From NCBI GenBank assembly GCA_949286725.1, contig CASECZ010000006.1, positions 1 to 64,000 of the forward strand: a stretch of DNA of 64,000 nt, written 5' to 3'. The first letter of the stretch is position 1. Each line of letters starts with the position of its first letter. This document shows positions 36,055 to 44,606 of the stretch, one piece after another. The notes beneath the pieces were generated by a model that searched no databases, was not told the origin of the DNA, and saw nothing but the letters and a program-made list of their open reading frames with translations. The translations under genes were made by a program, and so were the position numbers. This DNA comes from an uncultured Clostridia bacterium (GTDB lineage Bacteria; Bacillota; Clostridia; Christensenellales; CAG-917).

Positions 36055-36090
36055 CACAAAGAAAAGCGTCGGCGCATAAGACGCCGACGC
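36055..36090 (-). terminator. Terminator of the phosphoesterase gene
   Basis: Nine-base arms GCGTCGGCG (36066-36074) and CGCCGACGC (36082-36090); reading on the minus strand the stem is followed by TTTTCTTTG. Confidence 0.85.
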
Positions 36091-36108
36091 GGTGCTGTCG
36101 AGTGGGTG

Positions 36109-36798
36109 TCAGAACAGTCTGACAAGCTTGTTTTCGACCAGGTCGCAGGAAGTGATGTAGTAAGGAATGCCGTCCTTTTTGACGACGGGCGTCACGCGGG
36201 AATTTTTGCCGTGCAGGTGTCCGTAGGTGACGCTGTTGACGTTATATTTTCTCAAAAGTTGCGTTACGTCGCTGTCGTTGTATTTCGCGTCGAAGGGCGG
36301 ATAGTGCAATACGGCAATCAACACGTCGCCGTCTTTGCGCTGTTCGCTTGCGGATTTCAGCGAAAGTTCCAGCCTGATGAGTTCGCGCTCGAAAATCTTT
36401 TTGTCGTGTTCTTCGGTGTCGTGTTCGGGTATGGTCCATCCGCGCGTGCCGCAAATGAGATATTCGCGCTCGCGCACGCAGTTGTTTTGTATGAATGTGA
36501 ATTGCGGAAAGTTGCTGCGCATTTTTCCGAGGGAGTTCCAGTAATAATCGTGATTGCCTTTGACGACGATTTTTTTGCCCGTAAGTTCGGCAATCGCGGC
36601 ATAATCGGGTGCCGCCTCTTCCACGGTAAGACCCCACGACAAGTCGCCGCCCAAAAGTACAAGGTCGTCGTCGCTCACGCGCGAAAGCCAGTCCTTGCGG
36701 ACGTTCTCGAAGTGGTTTTGCCAACCGTCGCCGAAAATGTCCATGGGTTTTTCCACGGCGGAAGAGAGATGCAAATCGCTTATCGCAAAAACTTTCAT
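36109..36798 (-). CDS. Metallophosphoesterase
   Basis: A 229-residue calcineurin-like phosphoesterase. All five metal-binding blocks are present: DLHLS, GGDLSWG, GNHDYYW, the late AVLHYPPF and YGHLHG. There is no signal peptide, so it acts in the cytoplasm. The substrate is not predictable. Start 36798 fits a leaderless promoter and the family N-terminus MKVFAISDLHLS. It is a single-gene unit with its own terminator. Confidence 0.9.
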   Translation of the reverse strand: MKVFAISDLHLSSAVEKPMDIFGDGWQNHFENVRKDWLSRVSDDDLVLLGGDLSWGLTVEEAAPDYAAIAELTGKKIVVKGNHDYYWNSLGKMRSNFPQFTFIQNNCVREREYLICGTRGWTIPEHDTEEHDKKIFERELIRLELSLKSASEQRKDGDVLIAVLHYPPFDAKYNDSDVTQLLRKYNVNSVTYGHLHGKNSRVTPVVKKDGIPYYITSCDLVENKLVRLF

Positions 36799-36833
36799 AC
36801 TCGGATTTTATCACATTCGCGCGTTTTTATCAA
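36798..36833 (-). promoter_or_regulatory. Leaderless sigma-A promoter of the phosphoesterase gene
   Basis: Minus strand: TTGATA (36833-36828), 17-base spacer, TAAAAT (36810-36805), six bases CCGAGT, ATG 36798. No Shine-Dalgarno sequence. Confidence 0.65.
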
Positions 36834-36970
36834 CATTTTGCCGCGGTCGCGTCGGGGGATTTTTGCAAGGTCGGAATGCACGCTCGCGTGTGTGTTTTTC
36901 CGCGTCCCGAAACATCGCGGAGCTTGAAAATCATAAAGCCGCGCGAAGGGGAAACGTACTTTTCGGACAA

Positions 36971-36996
36971 TAAAAAAACGGAGTAAAACTCCGTTT
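36971..36996 (-). terminator. Terminator of the coat-like protein gene
   Basis: AAAACGGAGT / ACTCCGTTTT stem; on the minus strand it ends in seven T residues. Confidence 0.85.
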
Positions 36997-37016
36997 TCCG
37001 TTTGTGTGTGACGTCG

Positions 37017-37649
37017 TCAGGACGGGAAGAGCGGCAGGTCGAATACGCCTTGGCACACCTCCTGCGAGAACTCCGTGCAGGGCGGGATTTTGCAGTAGCC
37101 GTACGACGGAACGAGCAGGTCCACGTCGGCGAGTACTTTCATCACCACCGTTGTGCAGGCGGTAATCGTAAACGTGGTGCCGCTGACGTAGGTGCCGTTG
37201 GGACTTGCCATATTGACGGTCGCCGCGAGTTCCACGGGGAAAACGCTGCCCGTCGGCACGCACATGACGATATCTTCGGTGAGGGTAATCGTACCCGTGC
37301 CCGTGCCTTCGACGCCGTTGCTGTCGGTGTAAGTAATCTGAACGGGTATGGATACGTTGGCGAGCACTCTCGAAAGTCCGGGTCTGTCCGAAAGGGGAGT
37401 TACCGTGAGTGACGAAATCGTGCCCTTGCTGGAAGTTGATTTGCCGCTGACAAACGTCAAGGGTTCGGCGGGCGAGGCCGGAGTCAGGTCGGTGAGAGTC
37501 ACGTTGAGGCTTTCGAGCGTGGACTGCGTAATGCAGGCGTCGAAGACTTTTTTGACCTGAATGCAGACTTTTTCGCAAAGTCCGTTCATCGGATTGCCGC
37601 TGATGTTCCCGGGACATCTGTCGGTATTATTCGTGTTGCAAAAAGACAT
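37017..37649 (-). CDS. Cysteine-containing protein, possibly spore-coat related
   Basis: A 210-residue protein with no signal peptide. It begins MSFCNTNNTDRCPGN, then GLCEKVCIQVKKVFDACITQ, a Thr/Ser/Val-rich beta-strand region, and ends in a Cys cluster (YCKIPPCTEF, EVCQGVFDLPLF). Cysteines group at both ends (eight or more in total). The composition resembles cysteine-crosslinked coat or exosporium proteins of Clostridia, but I recognise no named family. GGAGG precedes the ATG and a terminator follows, so it is a single-gene unit. Confidence 0.75.
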   Translation of the reverse strand: MSFCNTNNTDRCPGNISGNPMNGLCEKVCIQVKKVFDACITQSTLESLNVTLTDLTPASPAEPLTFVSGKSTSSKGTISSLTVTPLSDRPGLSRVLANVSIPVQITYTDSNGVEGTGTGTITLTEDIVMCVPTGSVFPVELAATVNMASPNGTYVSGTTFTITACTTVVMKVLADVDLLVPSYGYCKIPPCTEFSQEVCQGVFDLPLFPS

Positions 37650-37889
37650 CTTTTTACCTCCTTGTCGTTTTGCTGTAATATATGCGAAGCGAAAATTAAA
37701 AGTGAATTCGAGGGATTTTGCCCGTTTGCGGCGGGTTTTGCACGCTTGGCGACACAGACGTCGGAAGGGAGATTGTCATAGCTTTATGCGGGTTTTTCCA
37801 CAAGACAGTGAGTTTTTGCCATTCATTTGTGCATAATGTTCAAAAGTGAACTAATAAAAATCGAAAAATTGCGTAAATAAATTGTTTTT

Positions 37890-37929
37890 AAGTGGTTGAC
37901 AGTGGTCAAATTGTATTGTAGAATACAAT
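37890..37929 (+). promoter_or_regulatory. mraZ promoter with candidate MraZ operator
   Basis: Promoter TTGACA (37896-37901), 17-base spacer, TAGAAT (37919-37924). AGTGGT occurs twice with exact 10-base period (37891-37896, 37901-37906), overlapping the -35; MraZ proteins bind short direct repeats of this kind and spacing upstream of their own gene. A palindrome ATTGTATT / AATACAAT (37910-37929) covers the -10. Confidence 0.6.
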
Positions 37930-37945
37930 CACAAGGAGACCGCCT

Positions 37946-38392
37946 ATGCCCAAATTCATGCTGGGAAACGTTCGTCATCAGCTCGACGACAAAGGACGTA
38001 TGAGAATTCCCGCCAAGTTCCGTGAGGGAGTTGGCGCGAATGCTTATATCGTGCCCGGCAGAGTAGGCTGCCTCTTCATCATTCCCGAGGAAAGGTTCGA
38101 GAGCGTCATCGCTTCGCTCGGTGCGGACAACCTCTATGCCGACAACGACGCCAACAACATGGCAACCGACATTCTCGGCAACGGCGATTATCTCGAAGAG
38201 GACGCACAGGGAAGAGTAAGGTTGTCCAAGGAACTGGCGAAAACCGCCGGCATCGACAAAGAAGTGGTCTTTGTGGGCAAAGCGACTTATCTCGAAGTGT
38301 GGCCTGCCGAGACATGGGACGCGAGATTCAGCGTGCTCAACCCCGACAACCTTAACAGAATGATTGAAAAACTCAAAAAATTCGGAGTGTAA
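37946..38392 (+). CDS. mraZ: Transcriptional regulator MraZ
   Basis: A 148-residue protein with two AbrB-like MraZ domains (LGNVRHQLDDKGRMRIPAKFRE near the start and AQGRVRLSKELAKTAGIDKEV in the middle, each split by variable loops). It is a DNA-binding regulator of the division and cell-wall cluster and usually represses its own promoter. An AAGGAG site precedes the ATG. It heads an 11-gene cluster ending at ftsZ. Confidence 0.96.
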   Translation: MPKFMLGNVRHQLDDKGRMRIPAKFREGVGANAYIVPGRVGCLFIIPEERFESVIASLGADNLYADNDANNMATDILGNGDYLEEDAQGRVRLSKELAKTAGIDKEVVFVGKATYLEVWPAETWDARFSVLNPDNLNRMIEKLKKFGV

Positions 38393-38393
38393 A

Positions 38394-39329
38394 ATGGAGT
38401 TCCTTCACAAGCCCGTTATGCTCGACGAGTGTATCGGTGCGCTCGACGTCAAACCCGACGGAATTTACGTGGACGGTACGGTCGGCGGGGGAGGACACTC
38501 TTACGAGATAGCCGCAAGGCTTACCGAAGGCGGAAGGTTGTTCGATTTCGACAAGGACGAGGAAGCTCTCGCCGCCGCAAAACGGAAACTGGAACCGTTT
38601 GCCGACAGAATAACTTTCGTGCACGACGATTTTAAAAACGCTTGCGCCGCACTCGACGCGGCGGGCGTGGGAGAAATCGACGGAGTGCTGTTGGACCTGG
38701 GCGTATCGTCCTACCAACTGGACAATGCGGAAAGAGGGTTCAGTTACGTAAAGGACGCGCCGCTGGACATGAGAATGGACAGAGGACAGCGCGTGAGTGC
38801 GTACGACGTCGTCAACGGATACTCGGCGCAGGAACTGGCAAAGATATTCCGCGATTACGGCGAAGAGAAACTGGCGTCGAAAATCGCGGCGAAAATAGTT
38901 AAAGAAAGGGCGTCCGCCCCCGTGCAGACCACGGGTCGCCTCGCGGAGATAGTCGAAAGTTGTTATCCGCCCGAGACGAGATGGAAGTTCGGACACCCCG
39001 CAAAAAGGGTCTTTCAGGCAATCCGAATCGAAGTCAACGGAGAACTTGACGGACTGGAAGAGAGCGTCACGCTTCTTGCGCGACGGCTGAAAAAAGGCGG
39101 ACGGATTGCGGTGATAACATTCCATTCGCTGGAAGACAGGGCAGTGAAAAACGCGTTCAGACAGATGAGTTTGTCCTGCACTTGTCCCCCCGATTTCCCG
39201 GTCTGCGTATGCGGAAAGGTGAGCGAGGTAAAAATACTTACGAACAAACCCGTCACGGCAAGTGACGACGAACTTAAAGAAAATCCGAGGGCAGAGAGTG
39301 CGAAACTCCGCGTCGCGGAAAGAATTTGA
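38394..39329 (+). CDS. rsmH: 16S rRNA (cytosine-1402 N4)-methyltransferase
   Basis: A 311-residue RsmH/MraW. The SAM-binding motif is YVDGTVGGGGHSYEIAARL, with LLDLGVSSYQLDNAERGFSY and PLDMRMDRGQ, then the C-terminal VITFHSLEDRAVKNAF. It methylates C1402 of 16S rRNA. ATG 38394 follows GGAGTG and the family N-terminus MEFLHKPVMLDECI. It starts one base after the mraZ stop. Confidence 0.96.
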   Translation: MEFLHKPVMLDECIGALDVKPDGIYVDGTVGGGGHSYEIAARLTEGGRLFDFDKDEEALAAAKRKLEPFADRITFVHDDFKNACAALDAAGVGEIDGVLLDLGVSSYQLDNAERGFSYVKDAPLDMRMDRGQRVSAYDVVNGYSAQELAKIFRDYGEEKLASKIAAKIVKERASAPVQTTGRLAEIVESCYPPETRWKFGHPAKRVFQAIRIEVNGELDGLEESVTLLARRLKKGGRIAVITFHSLEDRAVKNAFRQMSLSCTCPPDFPVCVCGKVSEVKILTNKPVTASDDELKENPRAESAKLRVAERI

Positions 39330-39339
39330 GAGGTGCAAT

Positions 39340-40128
39340 ATGGCAATAACTCTTGACGAATTGCTCGGCAGAAATCAAAATGCGAACGTCGCGGCTGCTC
39401 CCGTTGACAGATTTCCTTCATACGACGATTACACGGCCTCTCGACGCGCTCAGGAGCCCGTGAACGACTATGCCGCTCCCGCGGCAAGACCCGCATACAA
39501 CTTCGAGTCCCGCCCTTACACCGCGCCCCGTTCCGTGGAAGCGGTGAGAGAGTACGAGGCGTCCCGTCCTTACGAGGCACCCCGTTTCAACGAGTACAGA
39601 AACGGCGGCTACAATTCCATGGACGCGCGCATCGCGACCAAGGAAAAGACTTATGCCTCCGAAGAGGAATATAACAGTTATCTCGACTACAACGCTCCCG
39701 TCCGCGAGGAGCAACCCGCGAGAAACCTCTACGAGTTCACGGTGAACGACAGAGAAAGAAAGTCCGACGAGGACCTCTATGGCAGACTTTCGATGTCGGG
39801 CGGTGCGGCGACGGCGACCATGCCCGATGCACACGCGCAGAGAGAGTCCTATGCGGAAAACTACGTCGAGCGTTACAGAGAGCAGTGCGGTGCGCAGTCG
39901 CGCAAGCGTATGCACCTCGGGCTCAAAGCAAAACTCATAATCGCGGCGTACCTCGTAGTCGTGGTGTTGGTTTCGGTGCTCATCATCGTCAACGCCAAAC
40001 CCCTGAACAACGGTACGGCGAAAGTTCCTTCGTCCTCCGCCGTCGGCGCGTACGTGCAGGAGTTCGAACCCGAAACCGCGAATAATCCGATTTCTTCCCA
40101 AATAGAATTTGGGTATGAAATCCGTTAA
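39340..40128 (+). CDS. Single-pass membrane protein in the ftsL position
   Basis: A 262-residue protein between rsmH and the division PBP, exactly where ftsL usually lies. The first 190 residues are predicted disordered and Tyr/Pro/Arg-rich with repeated RPYTAPR, SRPYEAPR-like units. One membrane helix follows (about 195-217, LIIAAYLVVVVLVSVLIIV), then about 45 extracytoplasmic residues. FtsL is normally about 120 residues with a short N-terminus and an extracytoplasmic coiled coil, which is not apparent. It may be a divergent FtsL analogue; position is the main evidence. Confidence 0.7.
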   Translation: MAITLDELLGRNQNANVAAAPVDRFPSYDDYTASRRAQEPVNDYAAPAARPAYNFESRPYTAPRSVEAVREYEASRPYEAPRFNEYRNGGYNSMDARIATKEKTYASEEEYNSYLDYNAPVREEQPARNLYEFTVNDRERKSDEDLYGRLSMSGGAATATMPDAHAQRESYAENYVERYREQCGAQSRKRMHLGLKAKLIIAAYLVVVVLVSVLIIVNAKPLNNGTAKVPSSSAVGAYVQEFEPETANNPISSQIEFGYEIR

Positions 40129-42043
40129 ATGCGACCATAATCAATCCCCAATTATTCATAATCCGAGAAAAAGGCTGTTGGCGGTTTTACTGCTGGCGGT
40201 CTTTTTCTTTGTCGCGGTGTTTGCAAAAGTGTTCGTCGTTACGGTGATACAGAGCAAGGACTTGCAGGTCAAAGCCTTGTCGCAGTGGATGCGCGACGTT
40301 CCGACGGACGCACCGCGAGGCAGAATTCTGGATCGCAACGGAACCGTGCTCGCCGACACGGCGACGCGATACAACATTTACGTCAGACCCAACGCAGTCG
40401 CGGACAAGCAGTCTGTTGCGACGCTTATAGCATCGGTTTTCGGTTATTCCTACGAAGAGACACTGGAAAAGATATCCGCATCGGCATCGGAAATCACGGT
40501 TGCGCGCGGAGCGACCAAAGAGCAACTCGACGCTCTGTACGCGAGCGGTCTTTCGGGTATTTATTACGGCGAGGACAATTTCAGGTACTATCCATACGGA
40601 GATTTCATGACGCAGGTGCTCGGGTTCACGGGGTTCGACGGCAACGGACAGACGGGGCTCGAAGCCTATTACGACAAGTATCTGACGGGTATCGACGGCA
40701 GCATTCTGACGGAAACCGACCTCGTGGGCAGGGAACTGGAAGGCGGAGGCAGATACTACGTGCCGCCCGTTTCCGGAATGGACGTGGTGACGACCCTCGA
40801 CGCCACCGTGCAACGGATTGCGGACGCGGCAATCGGGACCGCCGTCGCAAACTTCAACCCGAAAGCGGCGTACTGCGTGGTCATGAACTATCGCACGGGA
40901 GAAATCGTCGCGCTGTCGGAGTATCCGTCTTTCGACCTGAACAACGTACCGCGCGACGACCTCGAACAACTGTTCGGTTATTCCAAAAGCAAGACGGTGT
41001 CCACGGTGTACGAGCCGGGGTCGACGTTCAAAATTCTGACTGCCGCCGCGGCATTGGATACGGGTGCGGTGAGCGTGACGGACAGGTTTTACTGCGCGGG
41101 CACCCGCGTTGTCGACGGACAGAAAATCCGTTGTTGGAAAGCCAAAGGTCACGGGTCGATAGACTTTGCCGAAGGTGTGGAACAGAGCTGCAACTGCGTG
41201 TTCATGGACAGCGCGCTCGCCATGGGAACGGATACGTTCTACGGGTATCTTCAATCCTTTGGATTGAAAACGCAGACGGGCGTGGACATAACCGGTGAAA
41301 CGTCGGGGATATTCATTGCGCAGGACGCCGTGAAAAACGTCGACCTCGCCCGCATAGGTTTCGGGCAGGCAGTCGCAGTTACGCCGATTGGAATGCTCGC
41401 CGCCGCGTCCTCCGTCGTCAACGGAGGCACTCTCGTCACTCCGCATTTGCTGAACTACGTGTCCGACCCTTATTCGGGGGAGAAGATATACTCGGATTTT
41501 CCGTCGCGCGGCACCACGATTTCCGCCGCCACTTCGGAAACGATGCGCGGACTGCTGACCCGCGTCGTCGAGAACGGCAGCGGCAAATCCGCGTACGTCG
41601 CGGGTTATAAAATCGCGGGGAAGACGGGCACGGCGCAGAAATACGAGAACGGACATATAGCGCAGGGCAAGTATATCTCGTCCTTCCTCGGTTTTTCGCT
41701 CGAAGAAGAGGCGCCTTACGCCGTGCTTATGATAGTCGACGAACCGCAGGGGTATATGTACTACGGGTCGCTCGTTGCCGCGCCTTTGGTGGGCGACGTG
41801 TTCGAAGGCATGTTCGCCTATTTCGACGTCGAACCCGAGTTCACGGGAGAGGAGGCGGAAATCGTGGGAGAACCCTTTGCCCTCGACGACTATACGGGTA
41901 TGAGCGTGACGCAGGCGAGGCTGGCCCTGCAAAAGCTCGGCGTATACGTCGAAACGGACGGCGACGGGGACACGGTAACAGGGCAGTTCCCCGCGGCGGG
42001 AGCAATCGTGGACAAGCGGAACACGGTGTTGCTTCTGACGTGA
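40115..42043 (+). CDS. Class B penicillin-binding protein with PASTA domain (FtsI/SpoVD type)
   Basis: A 642-residue transpeptidase that crosslinks septal or spore peptidoglycan. It has one N-terminal membrane helix (about 20-42), a dimerisation domain (RGRILDRNGTVLADT) and the penicillin-binding domain with Ser303-x-x-Lys306 in EPGSTFKI, SCN in EQSCNCVF and KTGTAQ. A single C-terminal PASTA domain (MSVTQARLALQKLGVYVE) matches SpoVD more than PBP2b, but no second class B PBP is seen, so it may serve division too. ATG 40115 is preferred to TTG 40109; it overlaps the upstream gene by 14 bases. Confidence 0.9.
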   Translation: MKSVKCDHNQSPIIHNPRKRLLAVLLLAVFFFVAVFAKVFVVTVIQSKDLQVKALSQWMRDVPTDAPRGRILDRNGTVLADTATRYNIYVRPNAVADKQSVATLIASVFGYSYEETLEKISASASEITVARGATKEQLDALYASGLSGIYYGEDNFRYYPYGDFMTQVLGFTGFDGNGQTGLEAYYDKYLTGIDGSILTETDLVGRELEGGGRYYVPPVSGMDVVTTLDATVQRIADAAIGTAVANFNPKAAYCVVMNYRTGEIVALSEYPSFDLNNVPRDDLEQLFGYSKSKTVSTVYEPGSTFKILTAAAALDTGAVSVTDRFYCAGTRVVDGQKIRCWKAKGHGSIDFAEGVEQSCNCVFMDSALAMGTDTFYGYLQSFGLKTQTGVDITGETSGIFIAQDAVKNVDLARIGFGQAVAVTPIGMLAAASSVVNGGTLVTPHLLNYVSDPYSGEKIYSDFPSRGTTISAATSETMRGLLTRVVENGSGKSAYVAGYKIAGKTGTAQKYENGHIAQGKYISSFLGFSLEEEAPYAVLMIVDEPQGYMYYGSLVAAPLVGDVFEGMFAYFDVEPEFTGEEAEIVGEPFALDDYTGMSVTQARLALQKLGVYVETDGDGDTVTGQFPAAGAIVDKRNTVLLLT

Positions 42044-42168
42044 CGACAACCGCAAAAAGCCTCTGTACAGTGCGAATTTCTTCCGTCGGTGACTAGTTTC
42101 GCCTTGCCATTGACCGCCCCCTATCAACTAATTATCATAAGTCTGTAAATTACTTCTCGGAGGTTTAT

Positions 42169-43608
42169 ATGACGCTTGAAAAATTGTTGGCGGGGGTGGA
42201 AGTCAAGGCTTTGCACGCCGACCCCGCGACGGAAATTTCTTCCTTGAAAATCAACTCGAAAGAGGTGCGCGAAGGCGACCTGTTTTTTTGTATGGAAGGT
42301 GTACGCGACGACGGCAACCGCTATATCGGCGAGATAAAGTGTCCTTTCGTCGCCGTCACGGAAAAGACGCCGTCCGAAAACGTCGAGTACGTGCAGGTCG
42401 AGAACGTCAGGCGGGCGTATTCCGTTATGTCGCAGAACTTCTATCTCAATCCTCTCGACGGAATGAAATTCGTGACCGTCGTGGGCACCAACGGAAAAAC
42501 GTCGACGGCTCATTACATTTCTTCCATTCTCACGCACGCGGGTATGAAAACGGGCGTAATCGGCACGGAAGGACATTTCATCGCGGGGGAGAAGGTGGGC
42601 GCGAGTCTGACCACTCCCGACAGTTTCGAGCTCAACGGACTGTTTTTCAAAATGCGTGCCAAAGGCGTCGATGCCGTGGTGTCCGAGGTGTCGGCGCACG
42701 CCATACGACTGGATAAACTGTGCGGACTGAAAGCGGACATCGCGGTGTTCACCAACGTGACGCAGGACCACCTGGATTATTTCGGCGATTTCGAAACGTA
42801 CAAGGACGTGAAGTTGTCCTATTTTTGCCCCGAGAACGTGAAAAAAGCCGTCGTCAATGCGGACGACCCCGCGGGAAGGGAACTCATGCGTCGGCTGGAA
42901 AAGACGGGGTTGCCCTGTGTGTCGTACGGATTGAACAATCCCGCGGACACGTTTGCCGTCAACGTGGACGAAAACATAGACGGCATACGTTTCGTGGCAA
43001 ACCTTTCGGACGATATCGTGGAGGTGAAGTCGGGGCTGTTCGGCGAGTTCAACGTCTACAACCTGCTTGCCGCGTTGACCGTGGCGCACGAACTCGGAAT
43101 AAGCGCGGAAACGTTGACGCACGCAGTCAGGAAAATAAAGGCGGTAAAGGGCAGGTTCAGTATTTTACACAACGACAAAGGGCTGATAATCATCGATTAC
43201 GCGCACACTCCCGACGGACTTGCAAACCTGCTCCGCACGGCGCGCACGCTCACCAAATCGCGTCTGGTGACCGTGTTCGGGTGCGGGGGCGAACGCGACA
43301 GAAGCAAGCGGGCGATTATGGGAAAAATCGCCTCCGAATACAGCGATTTCGTGGTGGTGACGTCGGACAATCCGCGTTTCGAAAATCCCGAAAACATAAT
43401 CGCGGACATCGTCGCGGGGATACGCGGCGCGGATTTCAAAACCTTTGTGGACAGGACGGAAGCTATTGCCTTTGCAATGTCCGAAATGCTGGAAGGCGAT
43501 ACCGTGGTCATCGCGGGTAAGGGCAGCGAGGATTATCTCGAAGTGTGCGGGCGCAAAATTCCGTACAGCGATTTCGATACCGCGAGAAGGTGGGGACAGG
43601 CGCGATGA
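42169..43608 (+). CDS. murE: UDP-MurNAc-tripeptide synthetase MurE (meso-DAP type)
   Basis: A 479-residue Mur ligase that adds the third residue to UDP-MurNAc-L-Ala-D-Glu. The ATP loop is VVGTNGKTSTAHYIS. The substrate-selecting motif is DNPR in TSDNPRFENP, characteristic of enzymes that use meso-diaminopimelate, consistent with lysA in this window. Further segments are TTPDSFELN, VSAHAIRLDKL and IIDYAHTPDGL. CGGAGG precedes the ATG. Its stop overlaps the mraY start. Confidence 0.95.
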   Translation: MTLEKLLAGVEVKALHADPATEISSLKINSKEVREGDLFFCMEGVRDDGNRYIGEIKCPFVAVTEKTPSENVEYVQVENVRRAYSVMSQNFYLNPLDGMKFVTVVGTNGKTSTAHYISSILTHAGMKTGVIGTEGHFIAGEKVGASLTTPDSFELNGLFFKMRAKGVDAVVSEVSAHAIRLDKLCGLKADIAVFTNVTQDHLDYFGDFETYKDVKLSYFCPENVKKAVVNADDPAGRELMRRLEKTGLPCVSYGLNNPADTFAVNVDENIDGIRFVANLSDDIVEVKSGLFGEFNVYNLLAALTVAHELGISAETLTHAVRKIKAVKGRFSILHNDKGLIIIDYAHTPDGLANLLRTARTLTKSRLVTVFGCGGERDRSKRAIMGKIASEYSDFVVVTSDNPRFENPENIIADIVAGIRGADFKTFVDRTEAIAFAMSEMLEGDTVVIAGKGSEDYLEVCGRKIPYSDFDTARRWGQAR

Positions 43609-44606
43609 GCGAGGGCGTGAAACTTCTTCTTTACTTTGCGGGAGCGACGGCGACGTCTTTGGCGTTCGCCCCGCTCGCGATTGCGGTTTTGCGCAAACTG
43701 AAAGCAGGGCAGACGGTGCTGGGATACGTCACCCAGCACGAACACAAAAGCGGCACTCCCACGATGGGCGGCATTATTTTTTTGTTGCCGGTACTTGTGT
43801 TCTCGCTTGTCGAAATGACGGCGTTTTCGCTGGTGGCGATGGCGCTCACGTTCGGTTACGCCGTGCTCGGATTTCTCGACGATTTCATAAAAATCCGCTT
43901 TGCCCGAAACCTGGGGCTGAAACCCTATCAGAAGATAATCGGACAACTGGGACTTGCCGCGATTGCGGCGTACTTCGCGTATGCGTCGCCCCACATCGGC
44001 ACGACGTTGTTTTTGCCGCTCGGCGGCGGAAACGGCGAGATGAGCTGGGGGATAATCCCGTTCGTGATACTCGTTTTCATCGCCACAACCAATTCCGTCA
44101 ATCTGACCGACGGACTGGACGGTCTTGCGGGATTTACTTCTCTTGGTGCGTTTTTGTGCTATTCGCTGTTGTTCTATCTGACTTACGCCGACGCCGCGGC
44201 TCGCGGCGACGTCGCGTATGCCGAACAAATCGGCTCGCTTGCGGCGTTCTGCGTCGCGGTTATGGGCGGACTTGCGGGGTATCTCGTTTTCAACTCCAAT
44301 CCCGCGCGCGTGATGATGGGCGACACGGGCTCCCTCGGACTGGGCGCGGCGGTCGCCTGTGCGGCAGTTTTTTCGCGCACGGAACTTCTTCTTCCCGTCG
44401 TAGGAATAATGTTCGTGTGGTCGAGCATAAGTGTAATAATGCAGGTGTCCGTATTCAAGCTGACTTCGAAACGCGTGTTCCTGATGTCGCCCTTTCATCA
44501 TCATCTCGAAATGAAGGGTTGGTCGGAGGCGCGTGTGTGCACGCTTTATCTCGTGCTCACGCTTGTTGCGGGCGCGTTGACAATCGTCTTGGCGAGGGCA
44601 GTATGA
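43605..44606 (+). CDS. mraY: Phospho-MurNAc-pentapeptide transferase
   Basis: A 333-residue polytopic enzyme that makes lipid I from UDP-MurNAc-pentapeptide and undecaprenyl phosphate. Motifs: HEHKSGTPTMGGI, LDDFIKI, TNSVNLTDGLDGLAG with catalytic aspartates, VMMGDTGSLGLG and SPFHHHLEMKGWSE. About ten membrane helices. ATG 43605 overlaps the murE stop by four bases. Confidence 0.96.
   Translation: MSEGVKLLLYFAGATATSLAFAPLAIAVLRKLKAGQTVLGYVTQHEHKSGTPTMGGIIFLLPVLVFSLVEMTAFSLVAMALTFGYAVLGFLDDFIKIRFARNLGLKPYQKIIGQLGLAAIAAYFAYASPHIGTTLFLPLGGGNGEMSWGIIPFVILVFIATTNSVNLTDGLDGLAGFTSLGAFLCYSLLFYLTYADAAARGDVAYAEQIGSLAAFCVAVMGGLAGYLVFNSNPARVMMGDTGSLGLGAAVACAAVFSRTELLLPVVGIMFVWSSISVIMQVSVFKLTSKRVFLMSPFHHHLEMKGWSEARVCTLYLVLTLVAGALTIVLARAV

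Larger units (their letters stand above)
35538..36108. other. Intergenic region with terminators and a repeat array
   Basis: A 571-base stretch without a convincing gene. It holds the engB terminator (35607-35639), an AT-rich segment (35640-35732), a doubtful 69-codon ORF (35733-35942), repeat array copy B (35963-36028) and a terminator for the minus-strand phosphoesterase gene (36055-36090). The small ORF begins MRIAFDFDEGYPTDG but has no ribosome binding site and turns into basic, repetitive sequence, so I do not call it. Confidence 0.6.

Noticed and set aside
37842..37907. A possible fourth copy of the 22-bp array upstream of mraZ
   Set aside because: One 22-base segment starting AAAAGTGAAC resembles unit 1, but the following segments lack the GTATAATAC core. 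It is within chance expectation for AT-rich promoter DNA.
43445..44602. In-frame extension of murD upstream to 43445 (820-codon ORF)
   Set aside because: The extension overlaps the whole of mraY in another frame. murD starts at 44603 with the conserved N-terminus and an ATGA overlap.
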